64,000 nt of DNA from Helopsaltes ochotensis (lineage: Eukaryota; Chordata; Aves; Passeriformes; Locustellidae): assembly GCA_013400155.1 (NCBI GenBank), contig VXBM01000215.1, positions 62,001 to 126,000 on the forward strand. The letters run 5' to 3'. Positions 44,801 through 55,602 of this stretch are shown piece after piece. Within the stretch, counting starts at the first letter, position 1. Each line of letters begins with the position of its first letter. A model generated the notes under the pieces. It was given only the letters and a program-made list of their open reading frames with translations. It made no database searches and was not told the origin of the DNA. The translations under genes and the position numbers were made by a program.

Positions 44801-47800
44801 GAAAGCTTCCTTTGCCTTCACTCCTTCAGAGCTCTGTGGTATTTAATTAGAGGGGTTTTATGTTCTTCATAGTGGGACCAATTCCCCTCCCATGTGAGCT
44901 GAATTTTTTGGCAGGGTTGTGAGTGGCACTAGCAAAGTCTGGCACAGCTGGAGTGAGAATCCCATTGGACTTCACAATTAGGGATCACTGGTGCTGTTAC
45001 AGAGGTGTATGTTCAGGCAGCACCAAGTCACCAGTATTTAGGGAGCAGCTCCCTGCTGGTGAACAGGACACATCCCTCCACACCCTCGCTGGGTGCCTGT
45101 GGCAGCCATGGACTGTCCCTGGGTCACAGCTCCAGCCCCTCTGGAGCATCCACCACAGCCAAAGGCACGGAGATTCCACTGGGATCACAGCCAGTTCACC
45201 TTCAGCCCACCTCTTCCTGGGACTTCCCCCAGTGCTCAGCCCACACAGGAGCACTTCCTAAGCTGAGCCAGGTCACGTTCAGTCAACCTGCAATAGCAGG
45301 TCTTCGTCAACCTTGCTGATTTTTGGAGATAGATGAGCTGGCAGATGGGAGGCTGTAGAAATGTTTGTTCCAGCAGCTGCAGGGGGAAGAATACATATGA
45401 AAAAAAGCTTTTATCTTTCAGTTAATAGATGTCTAAATGCCTTGCATGTGAACAAATATCCGTGGTATGTATTGCTGACTTAGACTCGTAAGATCGACAG
45501 CTCTTTCTTACCGTTTTCTGAAGTGCAGTGAAATTCATGATGTTATTTATTAGGACTAAGTCCTCCTTTTGAGAGGGTAAAACTTGAGAATTTGTTATAA
45601 GAAACCTCCCTCCTGAAAGCTAGACTGTTTTTTTTCCTAATATGTCAAGCATGTTAATGAGTGTTAGAGGTAAACCAGAATGCTGGGATGGAGGGAAGTG
45701 GAAAAGAAAATTTTCCAGCTGCACTTTGCTTATTTCATGGTTAAGTTATTTTGTATTAGCCACGGAAATTGCTGCCATTTTGTGTCTGTTTGGTGAGGAT
45801 GCATGCAGACTGCCCAATTAGCAAAAAATCAGAGAGAAATGACCTCATGGTTTGTTCCTCAAGGCTTGATTTGAGGTTTGGAGGTAGGAGGCTCTATAAT
45901 ACAGCTTCCAGCCAATCAGCCACATAGTTCTGGTTATTAGTGCCACAAACATAAAAAATGTTCCAAGTTGCCTGAGTTTGCTGGAGATGTGCAGGTGATG
46001 ATAGAGCTCCCTGCTCTGCTGGATCCTGCCTTAGCCTGCTGGCAGGCTCACTGGAGGCACGGAGCCAAGGCTTTGGAGAACAGCATTCATCTGATTTGGC
46101 AATAGAAACCCTGTTCCTGTGCACAGACCAACAGGGAGATGAGCACTGCCCATCACTCACTTCCCTGGACATAGTTGAATAGTTGTTCTGCAGTTGAGTG
46201 TTGGCTGTAGCGTGTGCCAGATCCCTGAGGATTTGGTTGGTGTGCTGGCACAAAGGCATCTGAAGAAATGGAGAAACGATTGGCCCTTTCTCATTGTGCA
46301 CAGGCTGCTGTCACTTCGAAGGGTCAGAGAGAGGAGCAGTGTTGTGGGGGATAATGCCCCAAACATGGAGCAAGCTTGGGGGGACAAATGGTTAAGCGTA
46401 GCCTACAGACCTGTTTCTGAGGTCTCTCATTTCATCATCTCACCTGTCAGCCAGTGGCTGTCATGGACAACCAAGCCTTACCCTGGCAGTCATTCTGGCA
46501 GAGCCTGATTTCACACAGTTGCTGTTTCCAGGAGAGGAGCAGGCTCTTGTTTCCCCTGAGCCCTTTTGCCACGGTGGTGGACGTGCAGAGCCAGAACTGT
46601 GACACCTCTTCACAGCAACTCTTAAAGTACACCAGAACTTCCCAAATTTCTGCAAATGCAGCAGATTTCTTTTCACAGAATTTGGAGCTTGATTTTTGGA
46701 CATGTGTTTGACACATGCAGTATTTTTCCTTCACCACCTTCCGCATAGGCAGTGGTGGGGAAGTGACCCAGGAAACAACTCTGGATGCGGTGTCTTGTGT
46801 GGCATCTGTATTTGTGCAGAACACTGTCATCTACAGGAGTGTTCGTCAGCACAGTCACAGAGTTCTTCAGCTGACTTGGAGTAAATAGGCAATAAGTTCT
46901 GAGCTAGTGTATTAGATGGGATGCAGCAGAATAGGTGCTCAAAATACTGTTTTATCACAGACTGTTGCCAGCTGTTCAGAGCCAGCAAAAATATTGCTGT
47001 TGATTTCCCTGGCTATTTGATCAGATTGAGGTGGATTATAGGAGAACTGGGGACTTGTGCTTCTAGGGGCATTTCCAGTGAAAAAGCCTGGCAATGCTGC
47101 AAGCTGCAGGGGTGGGGGGTAATCTTATTTGTAATTTCTGAATTTATTTTTCATAGGCTGCATCCTGGCTGATGTGTTTCCATGCATTATGTAGGGTAAG
47201 GAGCGGTAACTGAGGCTGTGAGCCCAGCATTGTCCATGATTCAGTCTGATAAGTCCCAGTTCTGAGCACCTGGTCATGTTTTGAAACAAGTTTAATCTGT
47301 TTAAAATTGCCTCTAAAACCAGCTAAGACTAGACAAACTCGTACCAGAATTATAAAGAAATGTAGAAATCAGTTAACATAGAGAATTCTCTTTGCTGTGT
47401 GTTGGCCGGTTCCTGCTTTACCCTGGCAGAGCTTGTCCTTGGAACGTGAGGAACATTTCAGCCCCTGTGAGGTCACACAGGCAGGCTCTGAAATCCTGTG
47501 CTAAGGGAATGCAGCTCTTTGCTCCTGCCCTGGAATTAGTGCCAGTGGGGCAGTGCTGAGACACGCAGGGAGCTGCTGTGTGCAGGGCCGTGCAGGAACA
47601 ACCAGCTGAGCTCCCAGCACCTCCTTGGCTGACCCGGCCCCCGCTGCTCTTCTTTTCCCAAAAGGGGAAAAACAAACACCAAAAAAGTCAAACTGAGGAG
47701 TCTTTGCTTTACCATTCCATGCCCATGCTGTAAACTTCCTCAGCTTAAATACATTACTTTCTATTCCCAACATCCCTCAGCCTTCTGCCAGCACATGGTG

Positions 47801-50719
47801 GCTGTTTTAAGTGGAAAGACAGAGTCCTGTTGTACAGACACCCTTTTTCCTCATCATGGTAAAATCTTCACTGGACCCTTCCTTGGATTCTTCAAATAGG
47901 GATGGCACAGAAATGAGTTGAAGAAATGTTTTTCACCAGTATCCAGTTTTATTTTATTATTGGTTGTCAAAGGAGCCCACACAGAAGCACTCCAAGTCTA
48001 TGGATAAATAGAGCATCGTGGTTTCAGGCAAGGGCAGGCTGCACTTCAGTTTCCGTGAGCTGAATTCATCAGACACTATCCCAGCTAGCAGCACAGTAAT
48101 CATCAGCTGTGGGGCTTTGCAAGGCAGTGGCATATACAATGTTCACTAATTTCACAGAAGATTTCTGGGAAGCAGCAGATGGCAGGAAGCCGTGGGCTGC
48201 TGCTGTGGCTGTGAGGGTGAGGAGCTTCCTAGGGAAATTCTGTCCACAAGATTTGAGAAAACTCTGAGGGACCCCATTGCTCAGAGACCATCAGAACCAA
48301 GAATCTGTGCTGGAGGAGTGAGAGCTGTGCTCTGCCTGTGGCTGAAGCAGGCAGCTGCTGGATGCCAGCACTCATTCTTCTGAGTCACAGCAGGTTTAGG
48401 AGCTACACCATGGCAAAGAGATGGCAAGTGGGGAGGATGGCTTTTGTGTTTTCTATCATCCAGCTATAAGCAGACAGGGGAAAGCTTGACGTTCTGTCAC
48501 TGAGCTTTCCCCGTGGCTCTGTTAACAATTACTATTGCACAGACCGTAGGGAGAAAACATTGGCTGAGGTATTGGAGGGGAGCTGGTCAAAGCTATTCAC
48601 ACACTTCCCTCTGCTGCCGGCTCTGTCTGCACTCTCCTCCCATGACACACGGGTGGGCTTTTCCCTCGTCGTGCCTGGAGCCTCTCCCACGCTCCACAGC
48701 TCTTCCTTCGGTTCTGTGGCCTTTCTGCTGTGCTCCCTGTCCTTGGGTACAGGGGTTGGAAGTCCCAGGTGACTTTCGCATGACCCGTTTCCCTTTCAAG
48801 AGCACTGCGGGGTGGGAAAAGCCGTCCCGGTGCTCGAGATTCCCGGTGACGTCCCGGAGCTGGCAGAGCAGGGGCTGTGCGTGGGCCCCGGGGCGCCGGC
48901 AGCTCCAGGGGCTGCCGAGAGCCGGCGGAGCTCTTCCCAGGGCTGAGAGGGATTCCCAGTCCCGAGGGGGAGTCTCTGCTGCCGAGAGGCTTTGCAGGGG
49001 GAGCGAGCCCTTCCCTGGGGCTTACAGCAACCGGGGCTAGTAGGAGATGTCCCTGCCCACGGCAAGGGGATTGGAGCTCTGTGATCTTTAAGGTCCTTCC
49101 CAACGGGAGCCATTCTGCGATATTCCAAAGGAATGGGGAATTCAGGGGGAAAGGCTGCATCTACCTCTGAGCTGGAAACACATCAGCACTCAGCCTTCCT
49201 TCATGCTGGAGCTTTCTGCCCGCACAGCCCCGCCGTGCTTTGGAGCATTCGCTGCCTGTGCAAAGCAGGATCTGCAGCGCGTGCAGCAAAACTCTTCCGA
49301 CAGCCCCACTACTCACAAGGCTCCTGGAAATTTGTGCTTTCCCAGCGGATGAGCCCCTGGGGAGACATGAATCTTTCAGAGGCTTCATGCAAATAAAATG
49401 CAGCATTTTACAGTCTTAGGCATAGCCTCGGGTTTCTCAGTTTTTCCTGACATAGTCCCAATTTTCTGCTCTCTTATTTATTTCTGTTAGTGAAGATGTT
49501 CGGTTCACACTTTGTTCTGCTCAATATAACCAACATAATCCTATTTTCTTACTACTTAACCAGATAATCAAGATGCCTAGAGCATTTCTATAGCTTATTA
49601 TTCCCTTATTTTCTGCCTTAAAATTCTAATTGCAGTCATGTATGAACTTCTGGTTTATAATATGAAAAAACACGATTTAGTCCGTAGAAACTAGGAACAC
49701 GGAATCATGTGCAAGGAGATTCACTGGAATAATAATAATAGAATAAAATTTTGATCATTGTAGTGAGGACGTAAGCTAGAACTTACATATTACATTCAGT
49801 GGGGGGGAAGTCTCTGAGAATCCTGTCAGTTTTCTTTCTCCTAGAAGGCAGAGTGGGCAGACTTGGCATCTTTCCCACTTCATGGCTATGGAGTTGTGCC
49901 CCTGGAGTGAATTCTCCAGAGTTAGTCATGTCCTACAGCTGTCCTCGAGGCAGGGCCAGGGAGGGGAGCAGCACAGGGGTACAGGAGGTTGTGGTTACTT
50001 GCAGCATTAGCTGTCAGAGGATCCACACCTGGAGAGGCCACGAGAGAAGCAGCGGCTGCCGCCAGCAGGGAACCGTTGGTGGTGTCCAAGGGTGTCAATG
50101 TCATCGCTTCTGTTCAAACTCAAAAGACACCGATCTTTAAACGCTGCTCCTCTGTGTCCCCCCAGGTAAATACGTCTACCAGCCCATGACCCCCGTGGAG
50201 CAGCTCCCCAGCACCGAGATCCCCGTCCGGCCCCGGGAGTCCCCCAACACCATCCAGATCTCGGTGTCGCTCACCGAGCACTTCCTCAAGTTCGCTCCCG
50301 CGTTCCAGCCGCCGCTGCCGCCCGAGGCGCCGCAGTTCTGCACCATCGCCGACCTGTTCATCGACAACTACCGCGTCAAGTGCATCAACGGCAAGATGTG
50401 CTACGTGCAGCGCCAGCCGCCCGCCCCGCACCGCGCCAAGCCCGACGAGGGCTCCGTCCGCAATGCCTTAATCACAAAGGAGAGCAATACGCCAAAACCA
50501 GAGCACTGCTCGTCCCCCTCCAGCTCTGAGGACTCCGGCATCAACGCGGTGGGGGTTCACTACATGGAGTCGTGTGACGAGGACACGGAGGGGGTGGCCG
50601 AGCTGAGCTCAGAGGAAGATTACAGCCCGGATAGCAGCTGGGAGCCGGACGAATGCCCGCTCCTGTCGCCCTCGCAGTGCGAGATGGAAGTGATTGAGAC
50701 TATAGAAACCACTGTGTGA
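32678..50719 (+). CDS. C3orf70: C3orf70 ortholog, UPF0524 family (whole gene, 2 coding exons)
   Basis: Vertebrate protein of unknown biochemical role; zebrafish work has linked it to neural development. Joining 32678-32852 to 50166-50719 gives 729 nt and 242 aa; human has about 250. The difference is mainly a shorter alanine-rich N-terminus. The start KSEKLDEAQALARSC, the CATHSHGRCFRLHWCCHLGW region and the tail VIETIETTV match human closely. Residues 22-59 carry nine cysteines (22, 31, 37, 45, 51, 52, 57 and 59 among them) and several histidines, suggesting metal binding. Residues of roughly 160-232 are rich in Ser, Glu and Asp and probably disordered and phosphorylated. The last four residues, ETTV, fit a class I PDZ ligand. 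No signal peptide or membrane segment is evident. Confidence 0.95.
32941..33036. repeat. CCCGT pentanucleotide array
   Basis: About 17 units of CCCGT with scattered TTCCGT and GTGCCGT variants, starting 88 bases inside the intron and still in the CpG island. Arrays of this kind are length-variable and CpG-dense. Confidence 0.92.
36540..36730. promoter_or_regulatory. Candidate conserved non-coding element in C3orf70 intron
   Basis: Unique AT-rich segment with clustered homeodomain and POU-like words (CAATTA, TAATGCAT, CAATTATCAATAATG, ATCAATTGACAGTAATTG). It contrasts with the GC-neutral sequence on both sides. The word composition resembles developmental enhancers; conservation was not tested. 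Confidence 0.3.
41151..41175. repeat. ACTC tetranucleotide microsatellite
   Basis: About six perfect CACT units (cactcactcactcactcact and onward) inside the C3orf70 intron. Confidence 0.93.
48770..49030. promoter_or_regulatory. CpG-rich patch in C3orf70 intron
   Basis: About 260 bases of raised GC and CpG, 1.1-1.4 kb before exon 2. Both strands are open for more than 170 codons across it (48513-49040 plus, 48597-49160 minus), as expected of GC-rich, stop-poor DNA. I recognise no exon. A CR1 fragment abuts its right edge. Confidence 0.3.
49035..49121 (+). mobile_element. CR1 LINE 3'-end fragment
   Basis: Contains 'ggagatgtccctgcccacgg', 'gatctttaaggtccttccca' and an end resembling CATTCTGCGATATTCC. 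This is the sense CR1 3' terminus, decayed from the ATTCTATGATTCTATG type. Heavily 5'-truncated. Confidence 0.82.
50166..50719 (+). CDS. C3orf70: C3orf70 coding exon 2 (terminal)
   Basis: Acceptor CCCCCCAG. The exon begins GTAAATACG, so Cys59 is completed from T plus GT, then KYVYQPMTPVEQLPSTEIP follows as in human. It includes NTIQISVSLTEHFLKFA, ADLFIDNY, VKCINGKMCYVQRQP, the acidic serine-rich region and the terminal ETIETTV; TGA is at 50717-50719. The first 300 bases are strikingly GC-rich, the last third less so. Confidence 0.96.
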
Positions 50720-51643
50720 CCACACGAGTTGGCAGCGGCTCAGTCCACTTTCTTCTCAGTAATGTTGCTTTTGTAGTATTTCTATTTTCTGTTTTTCTGA
50801 CAATCCCTCTTTTCCGGTGCACTTGATATTTCAGATTCCTGTCATGGGAGCGCGGTCACAGGACTTACATATGGTGAACTAGCAGCAGCCTGAGCAATTT
50901 TAACACGTTCTCAGCCTGAGCAGCTCTCCCACGTCTGCACGTAAGGTAGTGACAAATCTTAAGACTTTTCTAGCAGAAACAGGCCCTTTTGTTGGTCTGG
51001 GTTACCCCACACACAACTTCTCACATGAGGACGTGCCGCTTGAGATGTTTACACCTGTCAGGTTGTTGGCAGGGGTCCCTCAGAGCATGGGGGTGCACGC
51101 CTGGAGCAGCAAACCGAGGTGCCCTTAGTCTTTCTCAAACAGCTACATGAGGCTCCTCCCGTCTCTGTCCGTCCTAGCGCCTTGTCCAGCCTCTTCCCTA
51201 GTGCTGGTGTGACCCTCCTCCGAGGCTGTCAGCACCACGCTCCCAGCGGGTTGGAATGGCAGGCTAGAGAATGCACAAAGTGCCTCCAACTTTTCTCCAG
51301 GCTATGCATGGAGCAGCTGCTGAGGTAGGCACGGCTCTGAAATCTCCTGAGAAGGCAGGTCTTGCTCTGGAGGGGAGTGAGTTGCCTGAATCCAGCTGGT
51401 CCCTTTTCCCTGCCTGGATCTTGGGAAGGGCGTCTGGCTTTTGCAGGTGGGGAGGAGGGGGAGCAGGCACAGGTGGGGCATGGCCATCTAACCAATACCA
51501 CACTGGACTGGGGAGTACCAGGACAGGCGAAGGAAGCGACTACCTCCGAACACCCACCCTCGGCTCCGCCTCTGCCTCCTCCTGGGCTCTTTGGTGCCAG
51601 ACACTCAGGACCAAATGGCCTCAGGGCCTGCACTTGCCTGAAG

Positions 51644-51649
51644 AATAAA
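51644..51649 (+). terminator. C3orf70: Candidate poly(A) signal of C3orf70 (proximal)
   Basis: AATAAA about 925 bases after the stop codon, followed by an AAGTTTGAAC stretch. Usage cannot be determined from sequence alone. Confidence 0.35.
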
Positions 51650-53260
51650 AAAGTTTGAACAAAAAGAATTTTACCAGCCACACCACTGTGTAGGCAGAGC
51701 TTGGAGACAGCGTGGGGATGCCCCTGGGAGGTGGCCCATGGGCTCGGTGGCGTGTGAGCTTGTTAAAACACAGCCTAAGGTCATCCTAGTGGAGAGAGGA
51801 GGCTTTGGCTCCTAGTCCAGGAGCAGGGGCCCCTCACCCAGCTGGTAGTGGAGCTGTCTCACAGGAGGTTCAGTTTCAGCGCTGCTTGAAGGAAACAGAA
51901 ATGTCGCTCAGATTCCACAGAGCTGGACACAGTAACTCCTGTGTTCCTGCAGCGTTACTGCCGTTCTTTGTGTAGTTGCTGTTTGCATTTCAGGAGTCCC
52001 TGGTGAATCCAAGGCTGTATAAACGTGTACAGTTAGTGACTGATCCTAGATTATAGTCTGTGGTAGAGGATGGCTCATCTCTCACTGTATCCTGACAATG
52101 TATTCCCAATTTTATACACTTTGTAATCAGTATCTTTAGAAGACATTTAGGCAACAGTGTGTGTCTGTGCACATGCGCGTGTCTAGGAGTTTCCATGGGT
52201 GGATATAAAGTAATGCTGTACTTTTTAGACTAAGACTTTCAGACAAAAATAATAGGTTTTATATAGTTTTGATGACTTACATAAAAATGTGCAATGCTTG
52301 TGAAACGAGGAACTTGGGCCATTGCATGAACAGATACATTCTCACAAGGCACCTGAAAATACTCTGTTTTTCTGAGTGCATTTAAAACAAAGGCTGTAGT
52401 AAAACTAAATAGGATTTATTTCATTATTAAGGGTGGGGTTGTCTTTCTTGGCTAACTACAGTTTCTAACAACATTTTTGGTGTCTTTGGACCATTCAGAC
52501 ACATTCCATAGGTAGAAAGAAACATGTATAAACCTACAGCATTTATTCATATTTAACCTTTCAATTGTAACCTGAGTGGAGAGCTGAATGAGCTCACTCT
52601 CATGCCCAGCCTCTGAGCTTTCCCCCCAAAAGGAGGAAGGCTCTTCCTTCCCTGGGAATGGCTTCTCCTTCCCAGGCAGGATGGGTGGGCTGGCACTGCA
52701 CGGCCCTTCCCAGGGGCAGGGAGCTCCTCACCAGCTCTCCCTGGGGCACCAAGGGCAGGGAGGCGAACAGAACCCCCCTGCCCAGCACAGCTCACCTTGT
52801 TTGCAGGCAAGCAGGAGCCACAGCCCTGCCTGGGCACTGGCTGGGAGCGCGGTGCCTCAGGGGGTGCTGGTGGCAGAGACTCCACAGGGCCCACACAGCA
52901 TCCTGTCCCTGTCAGGATCCATTCTTTCTTAACTGTAAGTAATTAGCAATACCCACAAGCTGTGAGTGTCTCCTACCCAGGATTTGTTCAGATGTCTTAA
53001 GCACAATAAGCTGCCTCTTCCTTCTGTTGTTCCTGGAAAATGTCAGCGGCGCTCTGGGGAGTGCCGGGGATGCTGGAGGCGCTCGGGCAGGGCTCAGCCG
53101 CGGGGATCTCCTGCTCCATCACATACCCGGCTCGGGAACGCTCCCATGGAAAACGGGGCTCCTTCCTTTGCACAAACACGGGTGTGGCCGTGTTGCTGCA
53201 GCCGTGCCCTGGGCTGGCTGCTCCCCCTGCCAGGGAGAGGTGTGTGTATATTTCCTCTTG

Positions 53261-53266
53261 AATAAA
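53261..53266 (+). terminator. C3orf70: Candidate poly(A) signal of C3orf70 (distal)
   Basis: AATAAA followed 20-50 bases on by T/G-rich sequence (CTGCTTGTCC, CTATCTGTGTGCTTT), a better downstream context than the proximal site. Confidence 0.35.
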
Positions 53267-54159
53267 ATACTGAACAACTGGCCTTCTGCTTGTCCTAACT
53301 ATCTGTGTGCTTTCCATGCTACAGAGATGCATTCCAGGACTTCCAGCAAAGGAAGGGCTGCTCACAGCTTCAGATGACAGCCCCTGACATACCCCCAGAG
53401 CCAGGCAGACAAAGGGAATAACCAGGGGGAGCACACCAGGCCTTGGTGAGTCCTGGGGCCTCATGGCCCAATCTGACTCAGCTGGAAAGAGCTGCCACAG
53501 CTGATGGGTAGCCAAATTCAGCTCCCTGACTTACCTGTGCCCAGGTGTGGCTGCAGGCTGGATACATCCCATGGTAGTCCCGCTCATTGGCAGCAGGTGA
53601 GCACACAGGGCACCTCAGACCCCAGGGCACAGGCAATGCTCCTGCCCAGGGGAGCTCTACACACCACCTGGGGCTTCCATGTTCCTTGGAGGCAGCTGTG
53701 CTGCACCATCTTCCTGCCATTCCATGAGCTTTGCACAGATCAGCCACAGGAGTTCTGTGTGCAGAGAGAGCAACACACACCTGGTGCTGTGCTCTGGGAC
53801 CAGCTGGGAGGGACCCCGAGGGCACCCCAAAACACCCAAGTGTCGGTGCTAAAGTGAGCACAGGGAAGAAGAGTGTGTGTGACAGCACAGAAACCCCACC
53901 AACGCTGGTCTGTAGTGCTGAGAGCAAAGTGCTAAAGGTTCTGTGACCATCAGTGCCCATCACCTCCACCCTCCATCCCTTGCAGCCCCCAAGGGCCTGA
54001 GGCACCTTTTTTTACACACACACTCCTCCCACCCCCAGCACAGGTACAAAGGGAGAGGGCAGGTTTGAGCTTCACCCACAGGCACAAGATGTATCTTTCT
54101 CTTACCAGCAGCCCACTCATAGAAGTGCAGAAGTCACACAGGGAACAACCAAGGGCCTC

Positions 54160-54165
54160 TTTAAT
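54160..54165 (-). terminator. VPS8: Candidate poly(A) signal of VPS8
   Basis: ATTAAA on the minus strand, about 550 bases after the VPS8 stop. Farther on, the minus strand has a GTGTGTGTGT run (complement of 54015-54024). It is the first plausible signal I see after the stop. Confidence 0.4.
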
Positions 54166-54714
54166 GGGTTGGTAGAATACAGCGTGTGCAGGTCAGTTTG
54201 CTCACACAGACGCCATTTCCTGAATTCTTCAGCCTTCTCCAGATTTGCCCATTCTGTGCCCTCAGACCCCATGGCTGCTGCCATGAGACATCAGGGCCAG
54301 GCCTTGCCAGAACAGCTGCTTTTAGCACAACACAGAAGTCAGGTGTGGCCCCCAGCCAGCACAGCACGGGGACACGGAGCCTCTGGGCACAGGACAGGCT
54401 CCTCCAGCAGGGCAGAGCTGATTCTGTTACTTGGAGAAGTTTCTGCTGCTGCCATGAGCCCCTGGGTCAGCACAGGCAGCCCTCTGGGTGCCTCAGCATG
54501 CTGGGGTTTGTCCTGGAGTTCCAGCTTCCAACCCAGCTGCCCCACGACTGCCAAAGCACAGCTGGGGCACCACTTGGCTACGACCCAGCAGTGCCCAGGG
54601 AGGGTCAGCACAGCGGGTGCTGGGAAAGACGGTGTGGGGAAATCCCGCGTGGGGTGGGAAAGCCTCCCAGCACCGCACCCTGGGAGCGGCCGCGGCCCGG
54701 CCGGGACAGCAGCG

Positions 54715-54870
54715 CTACTCCTCAGCCAGCGGGGGGGGCGTCAGGTGCAGCTGGAAGTTCTCGTTCTGGAAGACGCTGCTGGTGGCCGGGTCCCCGTGGG
54801 AAACGCTGAGCAGCCCGTGCTTGTCACCGCCGCCGTGGCCCCCGCACGCCAGCTCCGTCAGGAGAGCCAG
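54715..54870 (-). CDS. VPS8: VPS8 terminal coding exon
   Basis: VPS8 is a large subunit of the CORVET complex, which tethers early endosomes through Rab5. Acceptor TTTTTCCTTGCAG precedes 51 codons and a TAG at 54715-54717. The peptide starts LALLTELA and ends FQNENFQLHLTPPPLAEE, matching the conserved end of vertebrate VPS8 as I remember it. The middle is a glycine- and histidine-rich linker that differs from the mammalian serine-rich one. The phase is 0, consistent with the preceding exon. The open plus-strand frame across the same bases (54169-54969) is a GC-rich shadow. Confidence 0.88.
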   Translation of the reverse strand: MALLTELACGGHGGGDKHGLLSVSHGDPATSSVFQNENFQLHLTPPPLAEE

Positions 54871-55521
54871 CTGCAAGGAAAAACCCCCTGGTCACCCCGG
54901 GAACATTCCTGCAGGGTACAGAGAGCCCAGGGCATCACTGTGTCCCTGCTGCAGCGAGAGAAACCTTAACCCAGGCAAAGCCAAAGGCACAGATGGCATG
55001 GAAGGACACTACGGAGCGCCGTGCAGGTCACCAGTCCTCAACTGAACAACTCTCTAGGGGTCTTTAGGTTGCTTTGAAGGCACATAATTGAAAAACAAAC
55101 CCAGAAAGAACTGAAAGTGCCAACAACCACAGCCAAAACAGGCAGAAGGCACAAGGAAAATGCCAGGGACAGAGGGAGCTGCACTCTCGGTGGGACAGCA
55201 GGGGCATAGGAGGAGGGAGTGTTCCAAGTGACTGCAGGAGCTACAGTGTCTAGAGGGAAGCTTAGTTACAAATCCACAAAGGATCACTCCATGGACACCT
55301 GTCAGCCCAAAAAAGCCCAAAAGCCAGAGGCATTCCCACGGTTTCCCTGCCAGTCACTTCCCCAGCATGGCTGCCTTGCAGTGTGCCACAGCCAAGTGCC
55401 AGCACTAGACCAAATCCCAGAGAAAAGCCAGAGCCCTCAGTTGCCAGCACCAATGTCTGGCTTGGCAATGTGAGAAACGCCCATCACCAGTTTCAAAGCA
55501 GAAGGAAAACGGGGTACGTAC
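54871..55521 (-). other. VPS8: VPS8 last intron
   Basis: 651-base intron, GTACGT donor and CAG acceptor on the minus strand, phase 0. No repeat or other feature is seen. Confidence 0.85.
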
Positions 55522-55602
55522 TCGGGAGGTGCCTCGGTTGAGTCGGCAGAGCTGGTCAAAAGCTTGGATTTGCTGAGGATCCAACACAGACTCTGAACTC
55601 AT
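55522..55602 (-). CDS. VPS8: VPS8 penultimate coding exon
   Basis: 81 bases, 27 codons, phase 0 at both ends. The acceptor CTGACTTTCTCAG and the donor GTACGT frame it. It contains VLDPQQIQAFDQLCRL, a helix conserved in vertebrate VPS8 just downstream of the C-terminal RING-type zinc finger and its linker. The leading ATG is an internal methionine, not a start. Confidence 0.9.

Larger units (their letters stand above)
32853..50165 (+). other. C3orf70: C3orf70 intron 1
   Basis: 17.3 kb GT-AG intron in phase 1, similar to the single long intron in mammals. It holds a CCCGT array (about 32941-33036), an AT-rich candidate element at about 36540-36730, an ACTC array (41151-41175), a CpG-rich patch (about 48770-49030) and a short CR1 fragment (about 49035-49121). 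The rest is unique sequence. Many overlapping short open frames occur between 37500 and 48000, but none shows splice-framed similarity to a known protein. Confidence 0.8.
50720..54159 (+). other. C3orf70 3' UTR and convergent intergenic region
   Basis: Candidate poly(A) signals on the plus strand are AATAAA at 51644-51649 and AATAAA at 53261-53266, which would give 3' UTRs of about 0.95 or 2.55 kb. The AT-rich stretch 52000-52560 has the look of conserved 3' UTR and a weak TATAAA at about 52528. Human C3orf70 has a long 3' UTR, which favours the distal sites. From about 53500 no feature is recognised. Confidence 0.45.

Noticed and set aside
48597..49160. 187-codon minus-strand open frame in the C3orf70 intron
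   Set aside because: It includes an antisense CR1 end and a CpG-rich patch; the opposite strand is equally open.
54169..54969. 266-codon open frame on the plus strand
   Set aside because: It is antisense to the VPS8 terminal exon and GC-rich. No splice or homology support.
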